Assembly (NCBI RefSeq): GCF_000725885.1 | Contig: NZ_JODR01000009.1 | Location: forward strand, 186,001 to 250,000 | From: Streptomyces albus subsp. albus | Lineage (GTDB): Bacteria > Actinomycetota > Actinomycetes > Streptomycetales > Streptomycetaceae | Length of the DNA: 64,000 bases | Direction of reading: 5' to 3' | In this document: positions 36,477 to 47,496 of the stretch, in pieces | Numbering within the stretch: the stretch's first letter is position 1 | Layout of the letters: every line of letters starts with the position of its first letter | Program-made: the position numbers and the translations under genes | Notes under the pieces: model-generated | Seen by the model: the letters and a program-made list of their open reading frames with translations, nothing else | What the model was told of the DNA's origin: nothing | Database searches by the model: none

Positions 36477-36603
36477 CCCTGTGGGCTCGGCCCTGACACA
36501 AGTCGGAGCCGAGCCCACGAAGCCCTCCGGCCGCACCCGTGAAACGTTTTGTACATCCGCGTTCAAGGACGCCGACCGGCTGAGCGTTGAGTCAGGTCGC
36601 CGG

Positions 36604-37653
36604 TCAGCCGGGCACCGCCCGACTCGGCTCCGAACCGGTTGACAGATGCAGGATCTTTTCCCATGCGGCCACTACCCCTGCAGCGGCAGCAGTGGTCAGA
36701 GCGACACCCACCGCTGACGAGGCCAAGGCGAAGATGATGCCTGCAAGGCAGAGAGTGAACGCAGCCCCTCGCAGCACCTGCTGCCGCCAGGCCTTACGCT
36801 CCCGGTGGCTGCGCAACAAGTCGTCTGCGGAAGCCTCGCCGGGTGCAAGGTTCTGCATCTGGCCGCTCGCGAGCACGCTGAGAATACGTTCCACTTCGCG
36901 TAGAGCTCGCTTCGCACCGTCGATACGATCGAGTTCTACCTCGTCTCGAAGCTGGCGCACGAGGCTGGCGGCGGCCGAGTACCGGGCCACGACCTGAGGC
37001 ATGGGGTTGCGACCATCAGGAAGTGCTCGCTGCACGGCGTATCTCTCCAGCGCGGTGGCAAAGTCTTCCAACGATCGCACTGCCCCGACATGTGGGGAGT
37101 TGAACGGGGATGCTGTCGGAGGTTCTTTACCACTTGCTTCCAAAGGCATGAGGAGCGCCTCATATGCCCCGCGTACAGTGGCTGTCACAGTCTCGGTGGT
37201 CCACCGTTGCAAGCCTTGGTTTGTGACCAGTGAAGCGATCAGGGCAGTCATCGAAATAGGAGCCATCAGAGCCCCTACTGCGAGGGCGTCACGCCAGACG
37301 TGCCAGGTTGTTTGTTCGATGATTGCTGCAAGGGCGAAACCCGCTGAGACGGAGAGCGCAACGGGAACGGCCATCTTGATGAAGAGTGCATTGCTGGACA
37401 CCCGGTAAAGGACGTCCTCTCGCTGCAAATAATCCAGCGTTGTACGAGCTGGAAGTGTCGCCAAGGGGCTGTCACGGATCTGACGCACCAGGTGAGCGCG
37501 GCGCCGTCTTGCGCGTCCACGCGCGTGCGCCCAACATACTCGTTCCAGTAACGTTCTGTTGCCTCGACGCTGCGACGTCCCTGTCATGGTCATAGTCCAT
37601 ATCGACATTGTCCAAGCAGCAAAAATAAGCGCCAAAAGATCGGCTTTCGACAC
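36604..37653 (-). CDS. Hypothetical multi-pass membrane protein
   Basis: 349-residue membrane protein, not recognised. TM segments are visible at about 5-22, 91-113, 124-145 and two in 295-340; between them is a ~140-residue charged soluble domain (YSAAASLVRQLRDEVELDRIDGAKRALREVERIL). GTG 37653 has an excellent GGGGAGGAC ribosome-binding site. The codon bias is looser (more A/T at third positions) than in neighbouring core genes, in keeping with horizontal origin. Confidence 0.72.
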   Translation of the reverse strand: MSKADLLALIFAAWTMSIWTMTMTGTSQRRGNRTLLERVCWAHARGRARRRRAHLVRQIRDSPLATLPARTTLDYLQREDVLYRVSSNALFIKMAVPVALSVSAGFALAAIIEQTTWHVWRDALAVGALMAPISMTALIASLVTNQGLQRWTTETVTATVRGAYEALLMPLEASGKEPPTASPFNSPHVGAVRSLEDFATALERYAVQRALPDGRNPMPQVVARYSAAASLVRQLRDEVELDRIDGAKRALREVERILSVLASGQMQNLAPGEASADDLLRSHRERKAWRQQVLRGAAFTLCLAGIIFALASSAVGVALTTAAAAGVVAAWEKILHLSTGSEPSRAVPG

Positions 37654-37952
37654 GTCCTCCCCTTCCTGGATACTGTGCTTACACAGTCCGTCACAAGCAG
37701 CGACTTCATATCATTGGGCGCTGACGCCGAACAGGTGAAATGAAATCTGAACGGCTCATGCGGTATCACGCCCTTCATCGGCTGCAACGCTCGCGCTCGC
37801 CCGCAGGTCACACAGTGGTCCCGCTCAGTCCGGTTCGTGCACCCCGCCCCGGTGACCGGGACCTCGCCGGGCGCAGATTCCCCAGCAGTTGGGTGCTGGC
37901 CTGCCTGATCCCAGCTCTCGTCTGGCTTCGCTCACCCGTCCGGCGCTGTCCG
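37654..37952. other. Gap between membrane protein and arsO-like genes
   Basis: About 300 bases of mixed composition. No gene with both a ribosome-binding site and sensible protein sequence is seen. The promoter of the 349-residue membrane protein gene is expected near 37670-37720. Confidence 0.45.
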
Positions 37953-39347
37953 TCACGAACCGCAGCAGCCGCCCGACGGTGTTTCCGCGACGGTGGCCGG
38001 CGGCGGGGTCGGGGCGGCGTGGTGGGCCGTCTCGGGTGGCGGGGCGCAGCAGCCGCCCGCGGCGGTCGGATCGGTTTCCGGGGCGTCGAAGAGGCCGGCG
38101 CCGCCGCACACTCCGGTCTCCGGCAGGGTCAGTTGCACGCGGTCGGCCGACTCGATGTCCCCGGCGAGGGCGGCGGCCACCGAGCGGACCTGTTCGTAGC
38201 CGGTCATCGCCAGGAACGTCGGCGCGCGGCCGTAGGACTTCATGCCGACCAGGTAGACGCCTTGTTCGGGGTGGGACAACTCACGGTGGCCGTGCGGGTA
38301 GACGGTGCCGCAGGAGTGCACGTTGGGGTCGATCAGCGGCGCCAAGGCCACCGGCGCCTGGAGGCGTTCGTCCAGGCCGAGGCGGAGTTCGGAGAGGAAC
38401 GACAGGTCGGGGCGGAAGCCGGTGAGCACGATCACCTCGTCCACCGGGTCGAGGCGGCTGCCGTCCTCGGAGACCAGCACCAGTCGGCCGTCGGCCTCCC
38501 GGTCGATCACGTCGGTGCGGAACCCGGTGACGGCTTCGGCATGTCCGTCGTCCACGGCGGCCTTCGCCGCGAGGCCGAGGGCGCCGCGGGCGGGCAGTTG
38601 GTCGGCCTCGCCGCCGCCGAAAGTGGAGTCGGAGATGACCCGGCGCAGGACCCACACCGCCCTGGTGCCGGCACCCTCTTCCGTCCCGGCGAGGCGGGCC
38701 AGGCCGGCGAGGGCGGTGAAGGCGGAGGCGCCCGAGCCGATGACCGCGGTGCGCCTGCCCGCGTAGCGCGCCCGTACGGCGGGGTCGTCGAGGTCCGGTA
38801 CGCGGTACGTGATGCGTTCGGCCGCCGCGCTCTCGCCGAGGGCGGGCAGGCCGCTGCCGCCTGCGGGGCCGGGGGTGCGCCAGGTGCCGGAGGCGTCGAT
38901 CACCGCGCGGGCGGTGACGCGCGCCTCGTTCCCGTCGGCGTACCGGAGGTGGACGACGTAGGGCTGTGCCTCGCGGCCGGCGTCCACGACGCGGTCGCGT
39001 CCGACGCGGGAGACGCCGGTGACCGTGGCACCGAAGCGGACCCGCTCCCCGAGGGCCTCGGCGAGCGGCTGGAGGTACTGCTCCGCCCAGTCACCGCCGG
39101 AGGGGTACGCGGTCGCGTCGGGCCTGACCCACCCGGTGGGCGCCAGCAGCTTCTCGGCCGCGGGGTCGGTCACCTCGCCCCAGGGGGAGAACAGCCTGAC
39201 GTGGGACCACTCCCGTACGGCTGCTCCGGCGACCGGGCCGGCCTCCAGGACGAGGGGCTCGACGCCCTGCCCGATCAGATGCGCGGCGGCGGCCAGGCCG
39301 ACCGGCCCGGCTCCGATCACCACGACGGGGAGCTGCTGGACGCTCAT
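37953..39347 (-). CDS. arsO: ArsO-like FAD/NAD(P)-dependent flavoprotein with Cys-rich tail
   Basis: 464-residue two-dinucleotide-binding flavoprotein. FAD loop GAGPVG at residues 12-17; second nucleotide-binding loop VIGSGASAFTALAGLARLAG near 195-215; LTGFRPDLSFL and YLVGMKSYGRAPTFLAMTGYEQVRSVAAAL near the C-terminus. The pairing with arsR and arsC matches the arsO of streptomycete arsenic clusters, believed to oxidise or process arsenicals. The tail is unusual: C414 and vicinal Cys pairs at 433-434 (GGCCAPP) and 461-462 (GGCCGS), which could bind As(III). ATG 39347 starts the family N-terminus. Confidence 0.85.
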   Translation of the reverse strand: MSVQQLPVVVIGAGPVGLAAAAHLIGQGVEPLVLEAGPVAGAAVREWSHVRLFSPWGEVTDPAAEKLLAPTGWVRPDATAYPSGGDWAEQYLQPLAEALGERVRFGATVTGVSRVGRDRVVDAGREAQPYVVHLRYADGNEARVTARAVIDASGTWRTPGPAGGSGLPALGESAAAERITYRVPDLDDPAVRARYAGRRTAVIGSGASAFTALAGLARLAGTEEGAGTRAVWVLRRVISDSTFGGGEADQLPARGALGLAAKAAVDDGHAEAVTGFRTDVIDREADGRLVLVSEDGSRLDPVDEVIVLTGFRPDLSFLSELRLGLDERLQAPVALAPLIDPNVHSCGTVYPHGHRELSHPEQGVYLVGMKSYGRAPTFLAMTGYEQVRSVAAALAGDIESADRVQLTLPETGVCGGAGLFDAPETDPTAAGGCCAPPPETAHHAAPTPPPATVAETPSGGCCGS

Positions 39348-39665
39348 GACTGGGTTTCCTCCAGGGTTCGGTGCGTGGGCCGGCACGGGCCGCGGCGGGA
39401 CAGGGCCGCCGGCCTGCGGTACGGGCAGCCACCGCGTACTCCGGCGCCGGCCCGGGAACGGCAGGCCGTTGCAGCGGCGGCGGTGTGCACAGGGCGGCCG
39501 TGCTGCCGAGCACCTCTGTTTCGATGCCTGTCTATCCTCTTGCCCTGTCAGCATCACACTTGATTCGACGGACGTCAACATAGACAGCTATCGAAGCAGT
39601 GCGCCGAGCGATCACGCTCCCCGTCGACCCTGGCTCGCTGTTTCGACCCGTGTCAAAATAGAGCT
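39348..39665. promoter_or_regulatory. Divergent arsO/arsR control region
   Basis: 318 bases between the divergent starts. A 16-bp element occurs in inverted orientation at 39521-39536 (TCGATGCCTGTCTATC) and, on the minus strand, at 39594-39579 (TCGATAGCTGTCTATG), 13 of 16 identical, with 42 bp between. These are the best candidates for ArsR-binding sites. Confidence 0.6.
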
Positions 39666-40022
39666 ATGCCGAAGACGAGCCGGCCGTCGGCCGAGGTGCT
39701 GCCCTGCTGCCCACCGGTGACCGAGCGCCCCATGACCGTCGAGGAGTCCGAGACCGCCGCGCGGATGTTCAAGGCGCTCGGCGACCCGGTGCGGCTGCGA
39801 CTGTTCTCAGCAGTCGCCTCCCACCCAGGCGGCGAGGCGTGCGTGTGCGACATCTCCGACGTCGGCGTCTCCCAGCCCACGGTCTCCCACCACTTGAAGA
39901 AGCTGAAAGAAGCCGGGCTGCTCCTCTCCGAACGCCGCGGCACCTGGGTCTACTACCGCGTGGCTCCCTCCGTACTCGCCGCGATGGGCCAGATCCTGGC
40001 GACCACACCGTCAGCCGCCTGA
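39666..40022 (+). CDS. arsR: ArsR-family arsenic-responsive repressor
   Basis: 118-residue winged-helix repressor. DNA-binding part: DVGVSQPTVSHHLKKLKEAGLLLSERRGTWVYYRV. Metal-site candidates are vicinal C14-C15 near the N-terminus and C59/C61 in EACVCDIS, an arrangement like the corynebacterial ArsR (vicinal N-terminal pair plus a third Cys), so As(III)/Sb(III) sensing is likely. Divergent from arsO, upstream of arsC. Confidence 0.92.
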   Translation: MPKTSRPSAEVLPCCPPVTERPMTVEESETAARMFKALGDPVRLRLFSAVASHPGGEACVCDISDVGVSQPTVSHHLKKLKEAGLLLSERRGTWVYYRVAPSVLAAMGQILATTPSAA

Positions 40023-40161
40023 CGCCCGACACCCGACACCCGACGTCGAACCCCGGGCCCCAGGACCGACCCGTCGAGCACGCGGCCCCCGCCCGCTTCC
40101 CACCGGTCCGCCGCCCTTGCGCGGGTACCACCGGCCGAGCCGATTCACGAAGGACGAACCG

Positions 40162-40590
40162 ATGCCCTCCACACCCGCCGCGTCCGTCCTGTTCGTCTGC
40201 GTGCACAACGCCGGACGCTCGCAGATGGCCGCCGGGTTCCTCACCCACCTCGCGGGCGACCGCGTCGAGGTCCGCTCGGCCGGCTCGGTCCCCGCGGACC
40301 GGGTCAACCCCGCCGCGGTCGAGGCGATGCGGGAGGTCGGCATCGACATCTCCGGTCACCGGCCGAAGGTCCTGACCACCGAGGCCGTCCAGACTTCCGA
40401 CTACGTCATCACCATGGGCTGCGGCGACGCCTGCCCGGTCTTCCCCGGCAGGACGTACCTCGACTGGGAACTGGAAGACCCCGCGGGCAGGGGCGTGGAA
40501 GCCGTGCGCCCCATCCGTGACGCGATCAGGACCCGCGTCGAGGCACTGGTCGCCGAGATCGACGCGGCGGGACCCGCACCCACGGCGTGA
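40162..40590 (+). CDS. arsC: Arsenate reductase, low-molecular-weight phosphatase fold
   Basis: 142-residue enzyme reducing As(V) to As(III). The P-loop is C13-x5-R19 (CVHNAGRS); further Cys are C87 and C91 (MGCGDAC) and the acid loop is near D101. Either a thioredoxin- or mycothiol-linked mechanism is possible; the C87/C91 pair favours thioredoxin-type recycling. ATG 40162 follows AAGGA. Probably co-transcribed with arsR (140-bp gap). Confidence 0.92.
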   Translation: MPSTPAASVLFVCVHNAGRSQMAAGFLTHLAGDRVEVRSAGSVPADRVNPAAVEAMREVGIDISGHRPKVLTTEAVQTSDYVITMGCGDACPVFPGRTYLDWELEDPAGRGVEAVRPIRDAIRTRVEALVAEIDAAGPAPTA

Positions 40591-40677
40591 GCGGGTACGA
40601 CGCCGAGCCGACCGGCGGCGCCTGCAAGGGGCCGGGCGCCGCCCACCGTACGGCCCTCCCCCGGACTCCGCGGTCTC

Positions 40678-40962
40678 TCAGCCCACGCAGTGACGGCACC
40701 GCACCCGGGCGATGCGGTCGGTCCTGCCGTGCGTGGCCCGCAGTGGACGCTGTTCGCTGATCAGGCCCCAGACACCTTCGCCGGGCCACATGACCCAGCC
40801 CCACCCTGCTTCGGCGTGCCCGATGTCCGGATGGTGGTTGCACTTGTCCGGCAAGTGCGCCATACCGTTGGGCGAGATCAGGATTCTCTCCGCCACCGGC
40901 CCGCGAGTGGCTGCCCCACGGCTCCGTTCCGGCGGCCCCTCGGCGCGTTCTTCCCTACCCAT
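40678..40962 (-). CDS. Small conserved hypothetical protein
   Basis: 94-residue protein, not recognised by function. The core MAHLPDKCNHHPDIGHAEAGWGWVMWPGEGVWGLISEQRP is protein-like, with a His/Cys cluster and a final CRHC that could bind a metal. The ATG at 40962 gives an Arg/Glu-rich lead; a start at the internal Met near 40860 is also possible. Confidence 0.6.
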   Translation of the reverse strand: MGREERAEGPPERSRGAATRGPVAERILISPNGMAHLPDKCNHHPDIGHAEAGWGWVMWPGEGVWGLISEQRPLRATHGRTDRIARVRCRHCVG

Positions 40963-41017
40963 GAGGCGGATCCTGCCAGGAGCACGCCCGCGGTGACGGC
41001 GGTTACCGGCGGCATCC

Positions 41018-42427
41018 TCACAACGTGGGTGTGCGCGGCACCTTCACCTCCACGTCGCCGCATCCCGCGTGCCGGGCCTCGGACTTGACGTACGAGGGGA
41101 GTACGGCCAGGCCCGGTGAGCGGGGGTCGGGGGGCGTGTCGTCCCCCTCCTCGGGTTCCTTGTCCCATGCCACGAACGCGGCGCGGCCCCGCTGGCAGTC
41201 CGCCGTGTAGACGCTGAGTCCGCCCGCGTGGGCGCCCTCGCCGTCACCGCCGAGGCGGTCGGCCCGCCGGCCGAGCACCCGGGAGACGACGGCCGCCAGT
41301 TGCGGGTCCGTGACGGTCGTCAGCCGGAGCGTGTCCAGGCCGAAGGGCCGCCCCACGTCGCACGAGCGGACGCCGCCCCGGACGGGCCCGTCCGGCTTCG
41401 TGCCCGGTGTGGTGCGTACGGCGGACACGTCCTTGCCGCGCGCCCACCCGGGCAGTTCGACGCCCTCGAGGCCGCACAGCCGGTCGTCGTCCAACGCCTT
41501 GACGCTCTTCCCCTCCGGCGGCCCCGGCAGTTTCGGAGGGTCGGGGTAGCCGCCCTCGCAGCCGTACCGTTCCATGATTCCGTTGGCCAGCCGAACCACC
41601 GCGCGGGACATCGCGTCGAGGCCCCGGCGCGCGTCCACCTCGTTCACGTAGTCGGGGTCGGACGCCCCCGAGGCGAGCGTGACCACCCGCAACGGCGGGT
41701 CCTCGCCCGGCTCGTACGACCGTTCGTGACAGCTGGTGGGGAGCGCCACCCAGGCGCGCTGGGAGGACGCCATGCCGGTGATGTCGCCGCCCAGCGGGGT
41801 CATACGGGAGGAGAGGTACTGCCTCGTCCAGTCCCACGCCTGGGCGCCCTTCAGCTCCCCCAGCGTCCGTACCGAAGCGGTGACCTCCGACTCCAGCTCA
41901 TCGGCGCCGAAGCCCTGCATGCTGCACTCCGTGTGCATCGGGTCCTCCGTCGCCCGGCGCAGCGGCAGCTCCTCGCTGCGGACATCCGTGTCGGAGAACA
42001 GCGCCCCCGCGACCTGGGGAGACAGGGAGCCCCAGCACATGTCCCGTTGCAGGAAGGGCAGTTCGTCGGCGCGCCAGGCCATGACGCCGGTGCCGAGCAG
42101 TGCGCCGACGAGCGCGCCGATGACGGCCGTGCCGCCCCGGCTGCGGGCCAGTCGGCGCAGGCGCCCGGGGGATTCGGGGGTGGAGGGCCGCTGCTCGCCG
42201 GGGGCCGGGGCTTTGTTACCCGGTGCCTCGGCCCTCGGCGGTTCGGCTGCCGGCGGTTCGGCTGCCGGCGGTTCGGCTGCCGGCGGTTCGGCTGCCGCCG
42301 CCTCGGGGCCCGGACGGCCCGGGGAATGCGCCTCCCCCTCGTCCGGCCGGGAGGCTCCGGGCTCCTCCGGGATGTCCCTCCCCCCGGGCTCGCTTCCGGC
42401 CCCGGTGTCCTCCGGCTTGTCGTTCAT
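41018..42427 (-). CDS. Membrane-anchored extracytoplasmic protein, paralogue A
   Basis: 469-residue protein: a Pro/Ala/Glu-rich cytoplasmic N-terminus, one TM helix at about 99-117, then a long Cys-containing extracytoplasmic part starting FLQRDMCWGSLS. Not assigned to a family. The second protein at 42457-43569 has the same plan and a matching post-TM motif (FAKDGYCWGAWS), so the two are paralogues. Residues 46-65 are four AEPPA repeats encoded by a 15-bp tandem repeat. Likely same operon (29-bp gap). Confidence 0.75.
   Translation of the reverse strand: MNDKPEDTGAGSEPGGRDIPEEPGASRPDEGEAHSPGRPGPEAAAAEPPAAEPPAAEPPAAEPPRAEAPGNKAPAPGEQRPSTPESPGRLRRLARSRGGTAVIGALVGALLGTGVMAWRADELPFLQRDMCWGSLSPQVAGALFSDTDVRSEELPLRRATEDPMHTECSMQGFGADELESEVTASVRTLGELKGAQAWDWTRQYLSSRMTPLGGDITGMASSQRAWVALPTSCHERSYEPGEDPPLRVVTLASGASDPDYVNEVDARRGLDAMSRAVVRLANGIMERYGCEGGYPDPPKLPGPPEGKSVKALDDDRLCGLEGVELPGWARGKDVSAVRTTPGTKPDGPVRGGVRSCDVGRPFGLDTLRLTTVTDPQLAAVVSRVLGRRADRLGGDGEGAHAGGLSVYTADCQRGRAAFVAWDKEPEEGDDTPPDPRSPGLAVLPSYVKSEARHAGCGDVEVKVPRTPTL
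42237..42296. repeat. 15-bp tandem repeat, four copies
   Basis: Four identical units of GGCGGTTCGGCTGCC, in frame inside paralogue A, encoding AEPPA each. Perfect identity suggests recent expansion and possible copy-number variation between strains. Confidence 0.9.
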
Positions 42428-42456
42428 GTCGCTCTTTCCCTAGGAGTCGGCCCCGG

Positions 42457-43569
42457 TCATCCGCGCGGCCCCACGGGCGGGCAGCCGAGGCGTTCGGTCA
42501 CGGAGTCGGCGGCCCGCGCGAACACGGCCCGGGTGTCCGGGGTCGCCGCCCTGGCCAGCGGGCCGTCCAGGTGCAGGTGGAAGACGGTGGGGCGGCCCCG
42601 GCACTCGGCGGTCACCAGCCCGTCGCCGCCCTCGATCCGGCCGTTGCCCCGCCATCCCGCGCCCGGCGACTTACCGCCCGCCATCCCCGCGAAGAGCGGT
42701 ACCAGCCGGGGGTGCGACGTCAACACGAAGTGGCCCCGCGCGGTGACGTCCCCGTCCTTGTCGGTCAGTTCGAGGGAACAGGACTGGAGGCGGTCCCCGA
42801 TCGCGCCGGCGTATCCCCTGACGTCGCCGCGCCGCGGTGCGAGCCGGAGCCCGGGAACGCGGCACGCCGGGCGTCCCTCGTCGTAGCTCTCCTCGCCCGG
42901 TGCCGTCCGTACGGGGGTCGTGAACCGCATGGGCGGCCCTTCGGCGCAGCCCGCCTTCTCCCGGGCCGTCTTCGCCAGGGACAGCAGCAACTGGGCGACG
43001 TCCTGCTCCGGGCCGAGCTCGATCGCGCCGCCGTCCGCCCGCACGGTGACCACCAGGGGCACGTGCCCGGTGTCGCACTCCTCGGGCAGCACGAGCGTGC
43101 CGTGGTCGCGGCCCGCGACGCCGGGGAGCCCGTCGGGCAGCGGCGCGGCGCTCCCGGGCAGCGCCTCGGCCAGCCACGCCCGGCGCGGGCCGCCCGTCGC
43201 GCGGGGCGGCGGACCGACGCGGGCCACCAGCCGCTGGCCCCTGGTGCCCTCCCGCGCCCCTGGTGCCGCACCGTGCAGGCCGGTGTCGGGGGTCCGCATC
43301 TCCTCGGTGCCGGGCGCGCCGAACGCCACGACGCAGGTGGCCGCCTCGCCACGTCCCGGCGTGCCGTACGTCTCGGCGGCCCGCGCGTAATCGTCACCGA
43401 GCACCCCGGGTCCGCCGTCCTCGGACCAGGCGCCCCAGCAGTAACCGTCCTTCGCGAAGGGGCCGGTTCGCGTCGCGTACGCCGCCAGCGTCGCGCCGCC
43501 CAGCAGGACGAGCACCGACACGAGCACGAGCACCACGCGGTGCCGGGGCGTCCGCGCGCTCGGGGCCAC
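42457..43569 (-). CDS. Membrane-anchored extracytoplasmic protein, paralogue B
   Basis: 370-residue protein with an N-terminal signal-anchor (about 11-31; VVLVLVSVLVLLGGATLAAYA), then GPFAKDGYCWGAWSED and an extracytoplasmic domain with several Cys. Same architecture as the neighbouring paralogue A but without the long disordered N-terminus. Unknown function. GTG 43569 is the only start near the hydrophobic segment. Confidence 0.75.
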   Translation of the reverse strand: MAPSARTPRHRVVLVLVSVLVLLGGATLAAYATRTGPFAKDGYCWGAWSEDGGPGVLGDDYARAAETYGTPGRGEAATCVVAFGAPGTEEMRTPDTGLHGAAPGAREGTRGQRLVARVGPPPRATGGPRRAWLAEALPGSAAPLPDGLPGVAGRDHGTLVLPEECDTGHVPLVVTVRADGGAIELGPEQDVAQLLLSLAKTAREKAGCAEGPPMRFTTPVRTAPGEESYDEGRPACRVPGLRLAPRRGDVRGYAGAIGDRLQSCSLELTDKDGDVTARGHFVLTSHPRLVPLFAGMAGGKSPGAGWRGNGRIEGGDGLVTAECRGRPTVFHLHLDGPLARAATPDTRAVFARAADSVTERLGCPPVGPRG

Positions 43570-43678
43570 GCCGCTCCCCTCCCTCCCGTCCCGGGTCCGT
43601 TCCCCGCCGCCGACGGCGACAGACCGAGGAGCCTACCCACCCTTGAACTCGCGTTCGAAGAGCAGGGCGCCGGCCCGG

Positions 43679-46210
<2,532 letters not shown>

Positions 46211-46383
46211 CGTCGGTCGTCTCCTGTGCGGGGCGGGCAGGTCGTCGGGCCGCCCCCGGGCGGCGGGCGGACGGTCGGCACGGTGGGACGCCGAGCGCGC
46301 ATGCGCTCGGTGACGCCGCCCGTCCGGACGGGGCCGGGGCGACGGTCGCAGCCCGGCCCCGTCGGAGGGGCGTCCGGTGGGGC

Positions 46384-46794
46384 TCAGCGCTGCTCGTTGA
46401 TGCGGACCATGTTGCCCCCGGGGTCGCGGAAGGCGCAGTCGCGCACACCCCACGGCTGCTCGGTCGGCTCCTGGACGACCTCGGCGCCGCTCGCCTGCAC
46501 CCGGTCGAAGGTGCCTTCGAGGTCCTTCGTGGAGAGGATGATCATGGCGTAGGTGCCCTTGGCCATCATCTCGGCGATGGCGCGGCGCTCGTCCTCGGTG
46601 ACGCCGGGGTCGGCGGCCGGCGGGTGCAGCACCAGTGAGGTACCGGTCCCGCCGGCGGGACCGAGCGTGATCCAGCGCATGGTGCCGCTGCCGACGTCGC
46701 TGCGCACCTCGAAGCCGAGGGTGTCGCGGTAGAAGGCCAGGGATGCTTCCGGGTCCTCGTGCGGGAGGAAGGCCGAGTGAATGGTGAGGTCCAT
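46384..46794 (-). CDS. VOC-family (glyoxalase/bleomycin-resistance fold) protein
   Basis: 136-residue single-domain VOC protein with paired beta-alpha-beta modules: LTIHSAFLPHEDPEASLAFYRDTLGFEVR at the start and WGVRDCAFRDPGGNMVRINEQR at the end. Members bind metals or sequester small molecules or drugs. It sits 10 bp after the AraC gene, so the two are co-transcribed; with the downstream uvrA2 this may form a drug-response unit (inference). Confidence 0.88.
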   Translation of the reverse strand: MDLTIHSAFLPHEDPEASLAFYRDTLGFEVRSDVGSGTMRWITLGPAGGTGTSLVLHPPAADPGVTEDERRAIAEMMAKGTYAMIILSTKDLEGTFDRVQASGAEVVQEPTEQPWGVRDCAFRDPGGNMVRINEQR

Positions 46795-46804
46795 GACTCG
46801 AACG

Positions 46805-47248
46805 CTAGTCAGGCTCGGTGCGCCGCGCTTCTCGATTCCTGACCGGTCTGGTGACCTGTTTCGTCACGCACGAGGGCAGCTCCCCGTCGGCCTGCTCCGC
46901 CCGGCGGCGGTAGGCACCGGGCGGCATGCCGACCAGTTCGGTGAAACGCGTGCTGAAGGTGCCCAGGGAGGCGCAGCCGACCGCGAAGCAGACCTCGGTG
47001 ACGCTGAGGTCGCCCCGGCGCAGCAGCGCCATCGCACGTTCGATGCGCCGCGTCATCAGATAGCTGTACGGGGATTCGCCGTACGCCTGCCGGAACTGCC
47101 GGCTGAGGTGCCCGGCGGACATGTTCACGCCGCGCGCGAGGGCCTCGACGTCCAGCGGCTGCGCGTACTCCCGGTCGATCCGGTCGCGGACGCGGCGCAG
47201 TCGTGCGAGGTCGCTCAGGCGCTGCTCGGCGGCGGGTCTGCTGCTCAC
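46805..47248 (-). CDS. AraC-family regulator (DNA-binding domain only)
   Basis: 147-residue protein consisting of an AraC/XylS HTH pair: LDVEALARGVNMSAGHLSRQFRQAYGESPYSYLMTRRIERAMALL and SVTEVCFAVGCASLGTFSTRFTELVGMPPGAYR. No N-terminal ligand domain, so the signal may be sensed by a partner or by expression level. It heads the AraC-VOC-uvrA2 genes and is divergent from the response-regulator gene. Confidence 0.9.
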   Translation of the reverse strand: MSSRPAAEQRLSDLARLRRVRDRIDREYAQPLDVEALARGVNMSAGHLSRQFRQAYGESPYSYLMTRRIERAMALLRRGDLSVTEVCFAVGCASLGTFSTRFTELVGMPPGAYRRRAEQADGELPSCVTKQVTRPVRNREARRTEPD

Positions 47249-47496
47249 GCGTGGATAGTGCCACGGAATGCGACACGCGTGCGGTGATACGTCCCGTATG
47301 GGCGGCCGGTGACGCCCCCGTCACGGTGTTCGTGAACCCCCGCCGGTCGGCGGGGTGCAGACCGGGGTATCTCCTCTCCAGGTCGCACCCGGCCGTCCGC
47401 CGCCCTGCCGTAGCCTCGGTCGGAGGGTGGGAGGTGTCAGGGAACGGGGTCCGAGGGCCCGGGGAGGGCCGAGGACCGAACGCGAGGAGCGCGGCA

